From positions 1-35,990 of IMG/VR virus record IMGVR_UViG_3300011113_000181: a stretch of 35,990 nucleotides of DNA, one strand, 5' to 3'. How positions within the stretch are numbered: the stretch's first letter is position 1; every line of letters starts with the position of its first letter. The notes under the pieces are model-generated. The model worked only from the letters and a program-made list of their open reading frames with translations, was not told the origin of the DNA and searched no databases. The stretch comes from a virus. Both the position numbers and the translations under genes were made by a program. Below, in pieces: positions 20,239 through 28,024 of this stretch.

Positions 20239-20246
20239 ATTTATTC
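20239..20246 (-). promoter_or_regulatory. Late-promoter-like AATAAATA element
   Basis: The minus strand reads GAATAAATACTC, 19 nt before the ATG at 20219 and just downstream of a strong terminator. It resembles the T4 late consensus TATAAATA. A plausible start for transcription of the fibre operon; inferred. Confidence 0.5.
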
Positions 20247-20270
20247 AAAATAATAATTAACTCTTTTTCA

Positions 20271-20303
20271 AAGAAAAAAATAGGCTGTTACCAGCCTATT
20301 TTT
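20271..20303 (-). terminator. Intrinsic terminator after the 20321-21070 gene
   Basis: On the minus strand AAAAATAGGCTG pairs with CAGCCTATTTTT across a GTAA loop, followed by a run of seven U (TTTTTTTC). It starts 18 nt after the stop codon at 20321. Classic Rho-independent form. Confidence 0.85.
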
Positions 20304-20320
20304 GGATTGATTTAAATTAA

Positions 20321-21070
20321 TCAAGCATTATCTACACGAACAAGAGTTACCGCTTGCCATGCAGGTTGAGAATCTAATACAGTTACACCATCAGAATATG
20401 GATTACCTAAGTAATAACGCCATTTTGTGTTGTCCCATTCCCAAACAAACTTATTGCTGATGCGAGAAACATTAAACTGTTCTGTTACTGTACCTTGAGC
20501 TGCACTCACTGTCTGTGTTGCACAGCTAACAGTGACGTTAGTTGCACTGTTTACGGCAACTATGGTAACATTTCCAGTTAATCCTGTGCCAGAAAGTTGA
20601 TGATCTATGCTAGGTGTTGTATAACCAGATACGTTAGCTGCTGTCCATGTAACATAAGCATATGCTCTATTATTGGTATAGCCTCCGCCACCTGTTCCAA
20701 TATTAGCAGTGTTGGCGCCAAGTACTGTTGCTACGTTTGCTAGTATAGTCATGGTGTTGGCTGTTGTTAGTTCTGCAGAAGTTGCATTAACCAAAGATGC
20801 TACTGTGGTATTTGCATCTGAAGAGTTATTGACTTCAAACTTACGCATACCTTTTTGGAAAATAACATATCCTGTGTCAACTGCGCCGCCTGCGTCTCTT
20901 AAGAAGCTGCAACGAATAGTTGGAACTGTTTGATCTGTGTCACCGCCAGTACCACCAATATTTGTGCCATTAATCTGTGTTGGACTTACATAACTGTCTG
21001 TAACAATAGTAGCACCAGCTTCATAACCTGCTGCCCCTGTTCTTGTGTGTTGTATTTTTAATTTTGCCAT
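20321..21070 (-). CDS. Virion structural protein, 249 aa
   Basis: Starts MAKLKIQHTRTGAAGYEAGA, with AAGGAATAAATGAA upstream. It resembles a widespread structural protein encoded near gp23 in marine T4-like phages: residues ~45-80 have IRCSFLRDAGGAVDTGYVIF and KGMRKFEVNN, and the C-terminus has FVWEWDNTKWRYYLGNPYSD. The central portion is Thr/Ala/Val-rich beta (ANVSGYTTPSIDHQLSGTGL). It is followed directly by a strong terminator, so it forms a short transcription unit of its own. Exact location in the virion is not known to me; capsid- or neck-associated is possible. Confidence 0.72.
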   Translation of the reverse strand: MAKLKIQHTRTGAAGYEAGATIVTDSYVSPTQINGTNIGGTGGDTDQTVPTIRCSFLRDAGGAVDTGYVIFQKGMRKFEVNNSSDANTTVASLVNATSAELTTANTMTILANVATVLGANTANIGTGGGGYTNNRAYAYVTWTAANVSGYTTPSIDHQLSGTGLTGNVTIVAVNSATNVTVSCATQTVSAAQGTVTEQFNVSRISNKFVWEWDNTKWRYYLGNPYSDGVTVLDSQPAWQAVTLVRVDNA

Positions 21071-21145
21071 TTCATTTATTCCTTTATGTTAGCGTTCTAA
21101 GCTACCTCGAAGTGGCAACTCCTAGGAAGTTTTTAAAAACTACAT

Positions 21146-21793
21146 TTATTTATCAGTATTGAAATATTTGACTAACCAGCCGTGATATGTTCTCTTTTTA
21201 TTATTCAATGCTCTACGCATAGTATCTAAACTCAACTGATGCTCTAAACAAAAATGTTTAAATCTTCCGGTAACAACATACTCTTTTCCGTATGGATCTT
21301 CGAATATATATGTTTTAGCTGCTGGATTCTTACTTCCTATAAATTTATTTTTAAGTGCTTCTGACTTTAATCTATTAGATTCAGCTGAGTGAGGACCAAG
21401 TTGTTTGCCTTTATTCCATGGTAATCTGCCTGTCTTCCCCTTCATATTTTTACTAACTATGTTAGCATATTCTTCCCTAATTAAAGAATATACTTTTGAT
21501 GTAATTTTAGAAGAATATCGAGATTGATTGGAATTTTTGCATTGCATTATATGCAATGCTTGTATCATTTTATTTCTAAGATCACCAGTGGTGCATTTGA
21601 TTAAAAGCCAATGGCATATAAAATGCTCCCTGGCAGTTAATTTAACAATATTTTCTTTTTTATTATTACCGCCAAAACTTCTAGGTATTATGTGATGTCG
21701 TTCAGTGTATTTTACTGTCGATAGACTACGAAGTCTTGCATTAGAGATAATTTTACAATACCAGTTATAATATTTGTTATCAATAAATAACAT
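21146..21793 (-). CDS. Free-standing HNH homing endonuclease, 215 aa
   Basis: Starts MLFIDNKYYNWYCKIISNAR, with AAGGAG 6 nt upstream of the ATG. The HNH core is at residues 32-62: RHHIIPRSFGGNN, NIVKLTAREHF, with H34, N48 and H57 as the expected metal-binding/catalytic residues. Further on, residues ~120-135 (RLPWNKGKQLGPH) match the NUMOD-type DNA-binding helix seen in phage homing endonucleases, and residues ~180-215 (TGRFKHFCLEHQLSLDTMRR) look like an intron-encoded nuclease repeat helix. gp23 upstream is intact and no intron is apparent, so this is a free-standing mobile gene inserted in the late-gene interval. Lysine/Asn-rich composition differs from its structural neighbours. Confidence 0.85.
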   Translation of the reverse strand: MLFIDNKYYNWYCKIISNARLRSLSTVKYTERHHIIPRSFGGNNKKENIVKLTAREHFICHWLLIKCTTGDLRNKMIQALHIMQCKNSNQSRYSSKITSKVYSLIREEYANIVSKNMKGKTGRLPWNKGKQLGPHSAESNRLKSEALKNKFIGSKNPAAKTYIFEDPYGKEYVVTGRFKHFCLEHQLSLDTMRRALNNKKRTYHGWLVKYFNTDK

Positions 21794-21868
21794 TGCTGTA
21801 ACTCCTTACTAGTTATAGAGCTGATGGATATTACCAGTATCGCGATCAGCATTTTTATTTTATAATTA

Positions 21869-21876
21869 TATTTATC
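21869..21876 (-). promoter_or_regulatory. Late-promoter-like GATAAATA element upstream of the HNH gene
   Basis: Minus strand CGATAAATATAATTATAAAA, 75 nt before the HNH start and just past the gp23 terminator. Would allow the HNH gene to be transcribed independently of gp23. Inferred from resemblance to T4 late promoters. Confidence 0.4.
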
Positions 21877-21885
21877 GTATAATCA

Positions 21886-21912
21886 ACAAAAAAGGGCCTT
21901 GCGGCCCTTTAG
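21886..21912 (-). terminator. Strong intrinsic terminator after gp23
   Basis: Minus strand AAAGGGCC - GCAA loop - GGCCCTTT followed by TTTG; 8-bp perfect stem, G/C-rich at the top and U-rich after it. Located about 37 nt past the gp23 stop. Expected to separate abundant gp23 mRNA from the HNH gene. Confidence 0.9.
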
Positions 21913-21947
21913 TGTCTTCCCATCCCGAGTGGTAAGTAAACTCTTGA

Positions 21948-23132
21948 TTACTGGAACGATAGGTTAGCTACGCTAATTTCGCTTAGGTAATCACCAGCAT
22001 TGCCTAGCGACGATGCTGTGTTTGTTAACTCAACATATCCGTAACGAGTCATAAAGCCTACGACTGGTTCGAATGTTGTTGGATCCAGAACAACGCCAGA
22101 GCTCATTAGAGGAATATATGGGCAGTAGAATGCTGCGGCATCAGCCTCTGAAGAACCTTTGTATCCAACTAGAACAGCTTGGCTATCGCTAGCATAGCTA
22201 TCTACGTAAATACGCATTGCTCCGTTTAATGTACCAACAAACTTTGTATTTGTTGGAGCTTCAAATGTACCTTCTGTTGTACGAGCGAAAGCACTGGTTG
22301 TTGCAGACTGAAGAACAGTCAATGCAGCTGGGCTTACAACTGCCCAGTTACCAGCGCCACGACGTGTACGCTGAGCGATCAAGTTAGCAGCACGGTTGAT
22401 AAGAACAGCTAGAGCAGCGTGTTCGTCACCAACGAATGTAGCTGTACCAGATACAGCAGCTTGGTCATAAGCAAAGTCAGTAGCAGCAAGAGCACGTAAA
22501 GAACCAAGAACTTCTTGGTCAATTTCAACTGTGATTTCTTGTGCTAGAGCAGCCATGATTTCTGCTTCAATGTCTAGGCCATGCATAGATTGTGCATCTT
22601 GTGCAGCCTCGAAAGTCCAGCGAGCGCTTAACTTACGAGTTTTGGCTTCAACAACTTGTTTTAAGATCTGTACATTGATCTTACGGCCTGGTTGACCTTC
22701 TAACGAAGATGTGCTAGAAGCACGACCAGTTGTTAAAGAACCAGAATATGCTGTAGCAATCTTGAATGGGCTTAGAGCTTCGTCACCTGCTGTTGTACCT
22801 GTGTCGAATGGACTTGGTGCAGTTACATTGGTTGTTTCAGCATAACGAACACGTAATGTGTGGATCTGTGCAACAGGTCCAGTCATTGGCTGAACACCAA
22901 CGATTTCATTAGCAATAACTGTAGGCATAACACGACGGATAACTGGTAGAATAACACGGTTAAGTGTAGCTACGTTACCTGCGCTTGTTGCTCCAGCTGT
23001 TGCAGCTTCAGCCAAATGCTTACGGGTATTTTCTAGAATAACACCCATTGTGGTTCTACGAGAACCGTTTAGACCTTCTAGCAGGGCATCTTTTGTTTCG
23101 CCCCAACGGCCTTCTAATAGTGCTTGTGTCAT
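21948..23132 (-). CDS. gp23: Major capsid protein gp23, T4-like
   Basis: A 394-aa protein starting MTQALLEGRWGETKDALLEG, with AAGGAAAG upstream. It is the shell protein of the T4-like head. T4 gp23 is 521 aa, so this is a short version, as in several marine relatives lacking insertion segments. The N-terminal pro-region ends with HLAE/AATAG around residues 39-46, matching the (I/L)-x-E/A preference of the T4 prohead protease; cleavage after E42 would release mature capsid protein. The core contains INVQILKQVVEAKTRKLSAR and WTFEAAQDAQSMHGLDIEAE, the most conserved stretch of T4-like gp23, and MRIYVDSYA. Syntenic with gp21 and gp22 upstream. Lies before a strong terminator. Confidence 0.95.
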   Translation of the reverse strand: MTQALLEGRWGETKDALLEGLNGSRRTTMGVILENTRKHLAEAATAGATSAGNVATLNRVILPVIRRVMPTVIANEIVGVQPMTGPVAQIHTLRVRYAETTNVTAPSPFDTGTTAGDEALSPFKIATAYSGSLTTGRASSTSSLEGQPGRKINVQILKQVVEAKTRKLSARWTFEAAQDAQSMHGLDIEAEIMAALAQEITVEIDQEVLGSLRALAATDFAYDQAAVSGTATFVGDEHAALAVLINRAANLIAQRTRRGAGNWAVVSPAALTVLQSATTSAFARTTEGTFEAPTNTKFVGTLNGAMRIYVDSYASDSQAVLVGYKGSSEADAAAFYCPYIPLMSSGVVLDPTTFEPVVGFMTRYGYVELTNTASSLGNAGDYLSEISVANLSFQ

Positions 23133-23155
23133 TTTTTTTCTTTCCTTATTAGGGT

Positions 23156-24256
23156 TTATTTAAGCCCTGCTAAACGTTTAATCTCAATGACATTATTATC
23201 ATTATTTTCAACGCTGACCTTAGCAGATTTATCTCCTGTCACTTCTACTCTGGACTCAACTAACACGTGAGCTTTTTCAGCTTTTGGTGCAGCAGAGTTA
23301 TTTAGAACTGCGGGTAGATACTTTTCATATGCAGATTGCAACTTGCTAGTCTGCACTGTTTCAAGAAGTTGGCTCATTACAGCCTGCTTCTCTTTATTCA
23401 ATGGTTTCATTAAGTCACTCATTACTTGTTGACGTTCTTGAGATTCTTTAATGATACGGATTTCACGGTCTTTTGATTCAACTAGAGCAGATTTTTCAGC
23501 AGCAGCTTTTTTAGCTTCTGCAATCATTGCTTCTTTTTGTTCTAATGCTTTTGTTAGTTTAGCAATTTGTTGATTCTCATTTAAATGAGTAATTGCAAAT
23601 TCGCTGGCAAAAGCTTCAAATAGTCGACGACCAAAATTGTTCTCACGAGCAGTTTGGATGTCTTCTTTTAGTTGAGTCAATTCTGACTCTAGCTTGTTAG
23701 CCACAGATTCTTTTACAAGAGCAGCAGATTTTGTAACAAAAGATTTCTGTAATTGGTCAAGCTTGGTTTTTGCTTCACGAACTAATTTAACTTTTGTTTC
23801 AACTACATCTTGTTTATCTTTAGCAAATTCTTGAATTTCTTCAGCAAGAGCACGAATAACAAATTTCTCAAGACGGCTTACGCTTTCTTTTTGAACTTTG
23901 CGGTCGCTACGCAATTCTTTGATTTCTTCAGCTAGTTTTCCAACTAGGAATTGATCAAATTTTCCAGCACTTTCTTGCATACGCTTGTTAAAACGTACAC
24001 GATCAGCAGCTAGTTGCTCTTTTTCTTCTGCAAACTCACGAATTTCTGACTGTAGACTTTCTGTGACCATTTTGTCTAGAGCTTCGACCATTACACCTTT
24101 GTCGTGTTCATAGCGGTTGGCAAACTCTTCACGAATTTCTGCGCGAAGTTGTTCACGTGCTTCATTTAACTTAGTTTCCCAAGCTTCGCTGATAGCTTGC
24201 TTGGTGTCTTCGTTAATGATACCACTGTCGATTAATGGCTTGATAGCATCAAACAT
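23156..24256 (-). CDS. gp22: Prohead core scaffold protein gp22
   Basis: A 366-aa protein starting MFDAIKPLIDSGIINEDTKQ, with AAAGGAAA upstream. Highly charged, Lys/Glu-rich and almost entirely coiled coil (residues ~25-280; for instance RLEKFVIRALAEEIQEFAKD), matching the T4 prohead scaffold that is degraded by gp21 during maturation. The N-terminus DAIKPLIDSGIINEDTKQAI is typical of marine gp22. The C-terminus ends VIEIKRLAGLK after an acidic, Asn-rich stretch. Between gp21 and gp23 as in T4. Confidence 0.93.
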   Translation of the reverse strand: MFDAIKPLIDSGIINEDTKQAISEAWETKLNEAREQLRAEIREEFANRYEHDKGVMVEALDKMVTESLQSEIREFAEEKEQLAADRVRFNKRMQESAGKFDQFLVGKLAEEIKELRSDRKVQKESVSRLEKFVIRALAEEIQEFAKDKQDVVETKVKLVREAKTKLDQLQKSFVTKSAALVKESVANKLESELTQLKEDIQTARENNFGRRLFEAFASEFAITHLNENQQIAKLTKALEQKEAMIAEAKKAAAEKSALVESKDREIRIIKESQERQQVMSDLMKPLNKEKQAVMSQLLETVQTSKLQSAYEKYLPAVLNNSAAPKAEKAHVLVESRVEVTGDKSAKVSVENNDNNVIEIKRLAGLK

Positions 24257-24270
24257 GGATCATTTTCCTT

Positions 24271-24909
24271 TTATATTTTTAAGTCTTTTATGAGGCGTTT
24301 TACTTCCTCTTGAAAATACTTCTGGACTTTTTGATTTGCACCGGCATCTTTTGCCATTTCGAAAACTTTGTGTCCGTGACGCATGTTCATAAGCCCTTCG
24401 TAAACGGCTTTCGGATATGCATTTGGAGCACTAGGTTGTGCAACTATATCAACTGTGACTATTTCAAAGTCACTAACATGGCCCGAGCTTTCGTTAACGT
24501 TGCCGCTACCTCTGCTGGACACTCCTAACTTCACTCCTGAGGTTAACATGGCTTCCACCAGTTTACCCATTGGAGTTGGAAGAATCTTTAATTTACCAAA
24601 ACCATTTGGTCCATCCATCCACATTTCTGTGATCATATGGCACACACGGTCTAAGTTAATTTTTAAATCATCGGGATGGTCTAGTTCGCCTAAAACGCTA
24701 TAACCTTCCTTAAGTTGTTTATTAATAGAATCTACTGCTTGCGATATTTCTTGTACAGGGTATACTCGTTGATTAGCATTTTTAACACCGCCTTGAACGA
24801 ATATACCTTTCATATAGAGATTCTTACCTTGACCGTCAGCACTAGCTTCTGCTAGAACTTCCATTCTAGCATTGTCAAACGATAAATGTTCTCTTATTAA
24901 TCCGCGCAC
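24271..24909 (-). CDS. gp21: Prohead core protease gp21
   Basis: A 212-aa serine protease of the T4 prohead protease family that cleaves capsid, scaffold and core proteins during head maturation. Start is a GTG at 24907-24909 (MRGLIREHLSFDNARMEVLA), with AAGG 8-9 nt upstream. Catalytic features: GELDHPDD at residues 74-81 (H78), and GVSSRGSG at residues 129-136 (S131/S132), the conserved His-Ser pair of the family; VDIVAQPSAPNAYP (154-166) is the conserved C-terminal segment. Only 10 bp separate it from the preceding prohead core gene. The C-terminus is a Lys-rich helix. Confidence 0.93.
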   Translation of the reverse strand: MRGLIREHLSFDNARMEVLAEASADGQGKNLYMKGIFVQGGVKNANQRVYPVQEISQAVDSINKQLKEGYSVLGELDHPDDLKINLDRVCHMITEMWMDGPNGFGKLKILPTPMGKLVEAMLTSGVKLGVSSRGSGNVNESSGHVSDFEIVTVDIVAQPSAPNAYPKAVYEGLMNMRHGHKVFEMAKDAGANQKVQKYFQEEVKRLIKDLKI

Positions 24910-24919
24910 AATATTTGCC

Positions 24920-25927
24920 TTACTTTGCTAAAGGACTTTTATCGTTGGTACCGCCGGCTTCTGCTTTAGTTGCAGCAGGAGCTTTGCTCTTATAAGCTGT
25001 TTTACCAGCATTTGCGCCAGGACTATTTTGTACTTTTCCGATTAAATCCGAACCGCCTTTTAAAAGGCCGCTTGGCTTTTTATTTGGTGTCCCGCTTGGG
25101 TCAGACTCTGCGCCACCTTTAGCAATATTGGAAGCGGTGCCGCCCATATCATTTTTACCAGCAACAATAGATTTAGTGTTCAAGCTAGCTGTACCGCCTG
25201 CACCAACTTCACCTGTTTCGGTGTTTTTGCCAGGAAAAGCATCACCAATTTTTTCCACATATTCGCGGATCCATTCAGCTTCGGTCATCTTTTTGGCTTT
25301 TTTGTCTTTGTCTTTAAGCATTTCTTCTTTTTTATCTTTTTTAGCTTCATAGACTGATTCTTCATATTCTCCCATACCTTCAGGAGTTGGTTTACCTGTA
25401 GGGACTACAATAAGATTTTCACCCATATCTTCGTCGCCTTCATCGTTGCCCATGCCCATGTCGTCACCGCTGTCCATGCCCATGTCGTCACCGCTGTCCA
25501 TGCCCATGTCGTCGCCACCGCCCATTAAAGCATCAAATTCTGCTTTAAGTTCATCTAATGCATCTTCAAGGTCCATGACGCGATTTTCCATGTCATCGCC
25601 ACCGTCCATGCCCATGTCGTCATCACCGCCCATGTCGTCGCCGGCGTCCATGTCTTCTTCGTCACCGCCTATGTCGTCTTCTTCGTCAGAATCGATTTCG
25701 ATATCTGCTTCTTCGTCCTCAGCTTCTTGCATTCCTTCTTCGTCGCCGGTGATTTCATCTACCATAGATTCGACTTCATTTCCACCAACTTCTTCAAGAT
25801 CCTGCTCGTCGATTAACGACTCGTAGATATCACGCGATTTTTCAACCACAATTTGGTGGAAAAGTTCGCGAGCTTTATCTTCTTGCTCGTTAATGATGTA
25901 TTCAATTAGTTGCTCATATTTTGACAT
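24920..25927 (-). CDS. Prohead core protein (gp67/gp68-like) with long acidic Asp/Met repeats
   Basis: A 335-aa protein starting MSKYEQLIEYIINEQEDKAR, with AAAAGGAAC upstream. Residues 1-40 match the N-terminal helix of small T4-like prohead core proteins (RELFHQIVVEKSRDIYESLI). Residues 45-200 are extremely acidic, with Asp/Gly/Met repeats (DDMGMDSG three times around residues 141-164). The C-terminal half is Ser/Thr/Gly/Lys-rich (DMGGTASNIAKGGAESDPSG), low complexity. T4 gp67 is 80 aa and also acidic, so this is an expanded version in the expected position between gp20 and gp21. Probably part of the assembly core and a gp21 substrate. Confidence 0.8.
   Translation of the reverse strand: MSKYEQLIEYIINEQEDKARELFHQIVVEKSRDIYESLIDEQDLEEVGGNEVESMVDEITGDEEGMQEAEDEEADIEIDSDEEDDIGGDEEDMDAGDDMGGDDDMGMDGGDDMENRVMDLEDALDELKAEFDALMGGGDDMGMDSGDDMGMDSGDDMGMGNDEGDEDMGENLIVVPTGKPTPEGMGEYEESVYEAKKDKKEEMLKDKDKKAKKMTEAEWIREYVEKIGDAFPGKNTETGEVGAGGTASLNTKSIVAGKNDMGGTASNIAKGGAESDPSGTPNKKPSGLLKGGSDLIGKVQNSPGANAGKTAYKSKAPAATKAEAGGTNDKSPLAK
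25448..25520 (-). repeat. 24-bp tandem repeat in the prohead core gene
   Basis: Three near-identical 24-bp units (tccatgcccatgtcgtcaccgctg on the plus strand is the period) encode the 8-residue unit DDMGMDSG/DDMGMGN. A likely source of length variation in the acidic region. Confidence 0.8.
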
Positions 25928-25958
25928 ATTTGTGTTCCTTTTAAAAATATGTTTGTGA

Positions 25959-25982
25959 ATTCTGTATAGTTATTTACAGAAT
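25959..25982. promoter_or_regulatory. Inverted repeat with an embedded GTAAATA element upstream of the prohead core gene
   Basis: attctgta and tacagaat form an 8-bp perfect inverted repeat with an 8-nt loop. On the minus strand it contains GTAAATAAC (25971-25977), resembling the TAAATA elements near other structural genes, about 44-50 nt before the ATG. It could be a promoter or an RNA hairpin at the mRNA 5' end. Confidence 0.4.
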
Positions 25983-26034
25983 ATGAGCATTTAATGGGTT
26001 AAATGGGCGTTTTTTGAATGTTTTTAAAAAATAA

Positions 26035-26256
26035 TTAAAGCCCAGGAGCCGCGGCTGCGGCCTTATACTGAGTGGAGACTTTTTCTAGCTTCTTTTCATG
26101 TTCTAATTTTCTAGTGTCATTCATGATTCGAAGTTTATTTAATCGATCCAAAGTTAATCGTGTTTTTCTAGTATCATCAATTTTAATGACACTATTATCG
26201 TCTTTTTCACTACGATAACCATCTGGGATCGCATTATAAAGTTCTAAGAGCTGCAT
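26035..26256 (-). CDS. Small virion-region protein, 73 aa, function unknown
   Basis: Starts MQLLELYNAIPDGYRSEKDD. Lys/Arg/Asp-rich and probably helical: TRKTRLTLDRLNKLRIMNDT and KLEHEKKLEKVSTQYKAAAA. It lies between gp20 and the prohead core gene, the position of gp67 in T4, but I see no gp67 signature in it; gp67-like features are in the next gene instead. Small helical proteins in this interval are common in marine T4-like phages. No motif lets me assign a function. The ribosome site is unclear; a GGTAAATATCTG element sits immediately before the ATG. Confidence 0.7.
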   Translation of the reverse strand: MQLLELYNAIPDGYRSEKDDNSVIKIDDTRKTRLTLDRLNKLRIMNDTRKLEHEKKLEKVSTQYKAAAAAPGL

Positions 26257-26260
26257 CAGA

Positions 26261-26267
26261 TATTTAC
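26261..26267 (-). promoter_or_regulatory. GTAAATA element (copy of GGTAAATATCTG)
   Basis: Minus strand GGTAAATATCTG ends at the start codon of the 26035-26256 gene; the same 12-mer occurs at 28007-28018 before gp20. It overlaps the ribosome-site position, so a late-promoter role here would leave almost no leader. Treated as a candidate only. Confidence 0.3.
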
Positions 26268-26280
26268 CAATTTATTAAAA

Positions 26281-27990
26281 TCATAGGGTACCACTGGGTG
26301 CTGCCGCTGCTGCCGCTGCTGCCCCGGGTGCTGGTGCTCCTACATCTGCTGGTGGTGCAGCACCTGCTTCGCCTTCTGCTGGCGGAGCTGCTGCTTCTAA
26401 ATCAGCATCTAATCCGCCTGGACTAATGCCAATACTACGTAGACCTGCTTCGCCCGGCGGCGCTTTGTCTACATCTCCTTGCTCTTCAGCCCACATACGT
26501 TCGTTGTCGGCCATTTCTTCTTCAGTTAATCCAAGATATCTTGTCAATAAGAAACGTTTGCTCAAATATGGAAAAGCTTCTAATTGAGTAAACGATCCGA
26601 TACGAGACTGATCCACTTCTGCTTGACGATAACTGGCAAAGTTTTGCGGTTCATTGAACTGTAATTCAAACAAATTACTGTCAATGTTAATACCTCTCCA
26701 ACGCAAGAAAAGTTTGAATTCTTGATCTAATTTTTCACAGATCATACGCTGTAAACGCATACAATACTGATTAAATCTCCATTCTTGAATCAATGCAGTA
26801 CCCACTCTGCCGTCACTGAACGAATTTGGGTTACTGGTTCCGTCATCTAGTCCTGTTGGCAAATAACTGCTGGGAATTCTTAGTCCGCGGAATAGTTTAT
26901 TAGTGAAGAAATGTAGGTCAGTAATTTCTCCTAAATTACTGCCGCCTGGCAGTGTATCAACTTTACTACCACGCCCTTCTGCTGTTTGTGGAAAGAAATA
27001 GTCTTCATTGGTGCTCAATGGATTATATGTGGCATCCATCATGTTTTGGCCGCCACCTGTTTGTGTGGGTATACGGCGTTGATGCACTTCATTTTTAACT
27101 CGTTCAACAAAGGCCATGGCCATGTGACTGGGCATATTACCTACGTCGATATAGAAAATACGACGTTCTGGTGCTCGTTGTACACGATAGATAATAATAG
27201 CATCTTCCAGCAATTCTTTTTGTTTGAATACTTTAAATACATTTTCTAATACGCTGTTACCAAAAGGCCAACTAAAATCTAAACCTTCTGTCAATGTTAA
27301 ATGTACAATATGTTCAGAATTTACTGCTGCTTCGTTTTGAGCATGACTGAATCTTGATCCGCCCCCGATTGGATTTTTTGGTTGAATGTATGCGCCACTG
27401 CTGCCGCCTACTTGTGGATGATTAACGTTTACATCACTGGTATTGATAGTTGTGGCTGTTAAATTTTCAAAATTTGGAGCTATATCTTTGAGAATATACT
27501 GTTCGGGCTTTTTACCTTCTGCTTCATTAACAATAACTTTGACAACTTTGCTGACTTCTACCCAAAATAATTTAAATGTTTCTGGATCACGAATAAACAC
27601 TTGATCCCCATACTTGATAGTATTTCGGAACATTTTAAATATTCTTTTGTTAAGCTCGTTTAAGCTAACCCACTGTGTTAACTGCTCACGGATAATTTTG
27701 ACTTCGTTGTCTGTGGGCTGTTCTTTCCAATAAAATTTAAAAGCAGTGCCATTTTCTTCGTTGGTTTGAGTACTAAATTCAGCCAGAATGTCCAGTGCTG
27801 CATTGACTTCACTGTCCATGTCCATTTGCTCATACTGGTTATAGCGTTCAATTCTGTTAGGATGTCCAATATAAACTTCAGGCAAGTTGCTTTGATAATT
27901 TCTATAGGTCATATTTTGAGCCTGCGATCCATTGATAGGACTTACTGCTCCAGCTACATTTGCTACCCTAAAATACTTTTTCCAAGACAT
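26281..27990 (-). CDS. gp20: Portal vertex protein gp20
   Basis: A 569-aa portal protein, starting MSWKKYFRVANVAGAVSPIN, with CTGGAGAAA upstream. It forms the dodecameric ring at the DNA-packaging vertex. The T4-like gp20 family signature is clear: LPEVYIGHPNRIERYNQYEQ and DSEVNAALDILAEFSTQTNE (residues ~33-80), KMFRNTIKYGDQVFIRDPET (~120), ERRIFYIDVGNMPSHMAMAF (~285), GEITDLHFFTNKLFRGLRIP (~355) and YLPTGLDDGTSNPNSFSDGR (~378). The C-terminal ~60 residues are a Pro/Ala/Gly-rich tail (GAPAPGAAAAAAAAPSGTL), a disordered extension not part of the conserved ring fold. Directly adjacent to the tape-measure-like gene. Confidence 0.95.
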   Translation of the reverse strand: MSWKKYFRVANVAGAVSPINGSQAQNMTYRNYQSNLPEVYIGHPNRIERYNQYEQMDMDSEVNAALDILAEFSTQTNEENGTAFKFYWKEQPTDNEVKIIREQLTQWVSLNELNKRIFKMFRNTIKYGDQVFIRDPETFKLFWVEVSKVVKVIVNEAEGKKPEQYILKDIAPNFENLTATTINTSDVNVNHPQVGGSSGAYIQPKNPIGGGSRFSHAQNEAAVNSEHIVHLTLTEGLDFSWPFGNSVLENVFKVFKQKELLEDAIIIYRVQRAPERRIFYIDVGNMPSHMAMAFVERVKNEVHQRRIPTQTGGGQNMMDATYNPLSTNEDYFFPQTAEGRGSKVDTLPGGSNLGEITDLHFFTNKLFRGLRIPSSYLPTGLDDGTSNPNSFSDGRVGTALIQEWRFNQYCMRLQRMICEKLDQEFKLFLRWRGINIDSNLFELQFNEPQNFASYRQAEVDQSRIGSFTQLEAFPYLSKRFLLTRYLGLTEEEMADNERMWAEEQGDVDKAPPGEAGLRSIGISPGGLDADLEAAAPPAEGEAGAAPPADVGAPAPGAAAAAAAAPSGTL

Positions 27991-28006
27991 TAAACTTTTC
28001 TCCAGT

Positions 28007-28018
28007 CAGATATTTACC
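28007..28018 (-). promoter_or_regulatory. GGTAAATATCTG element upstream of gp20
   Basis: Minus strand GGTAAATATCTGAC lies 17-28 nt before the gp20 start, and the same 12-mer occurs before the 26035-26256 gene. It contains the TAAATA core of T4-type late promoters. Candidate promoter; not verifiable here. Confidence 0.4.
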
Positions 28019-28024
28019 TAAAAA

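Noticed and set aside
21128-21141. Palindrome agtttttaaaaact after the HNH gene as a terminator
   Set aside because: A/T-only self-complementary sequence with no loop room and no G/C stem; too weak to call.
21146-23132. Group I intron or intein in gp23 carried by the HNH gene
   Set aside because: gp23 is continuous from start to stop with conserved segments in order, and the HNH gene lies after its terminator.
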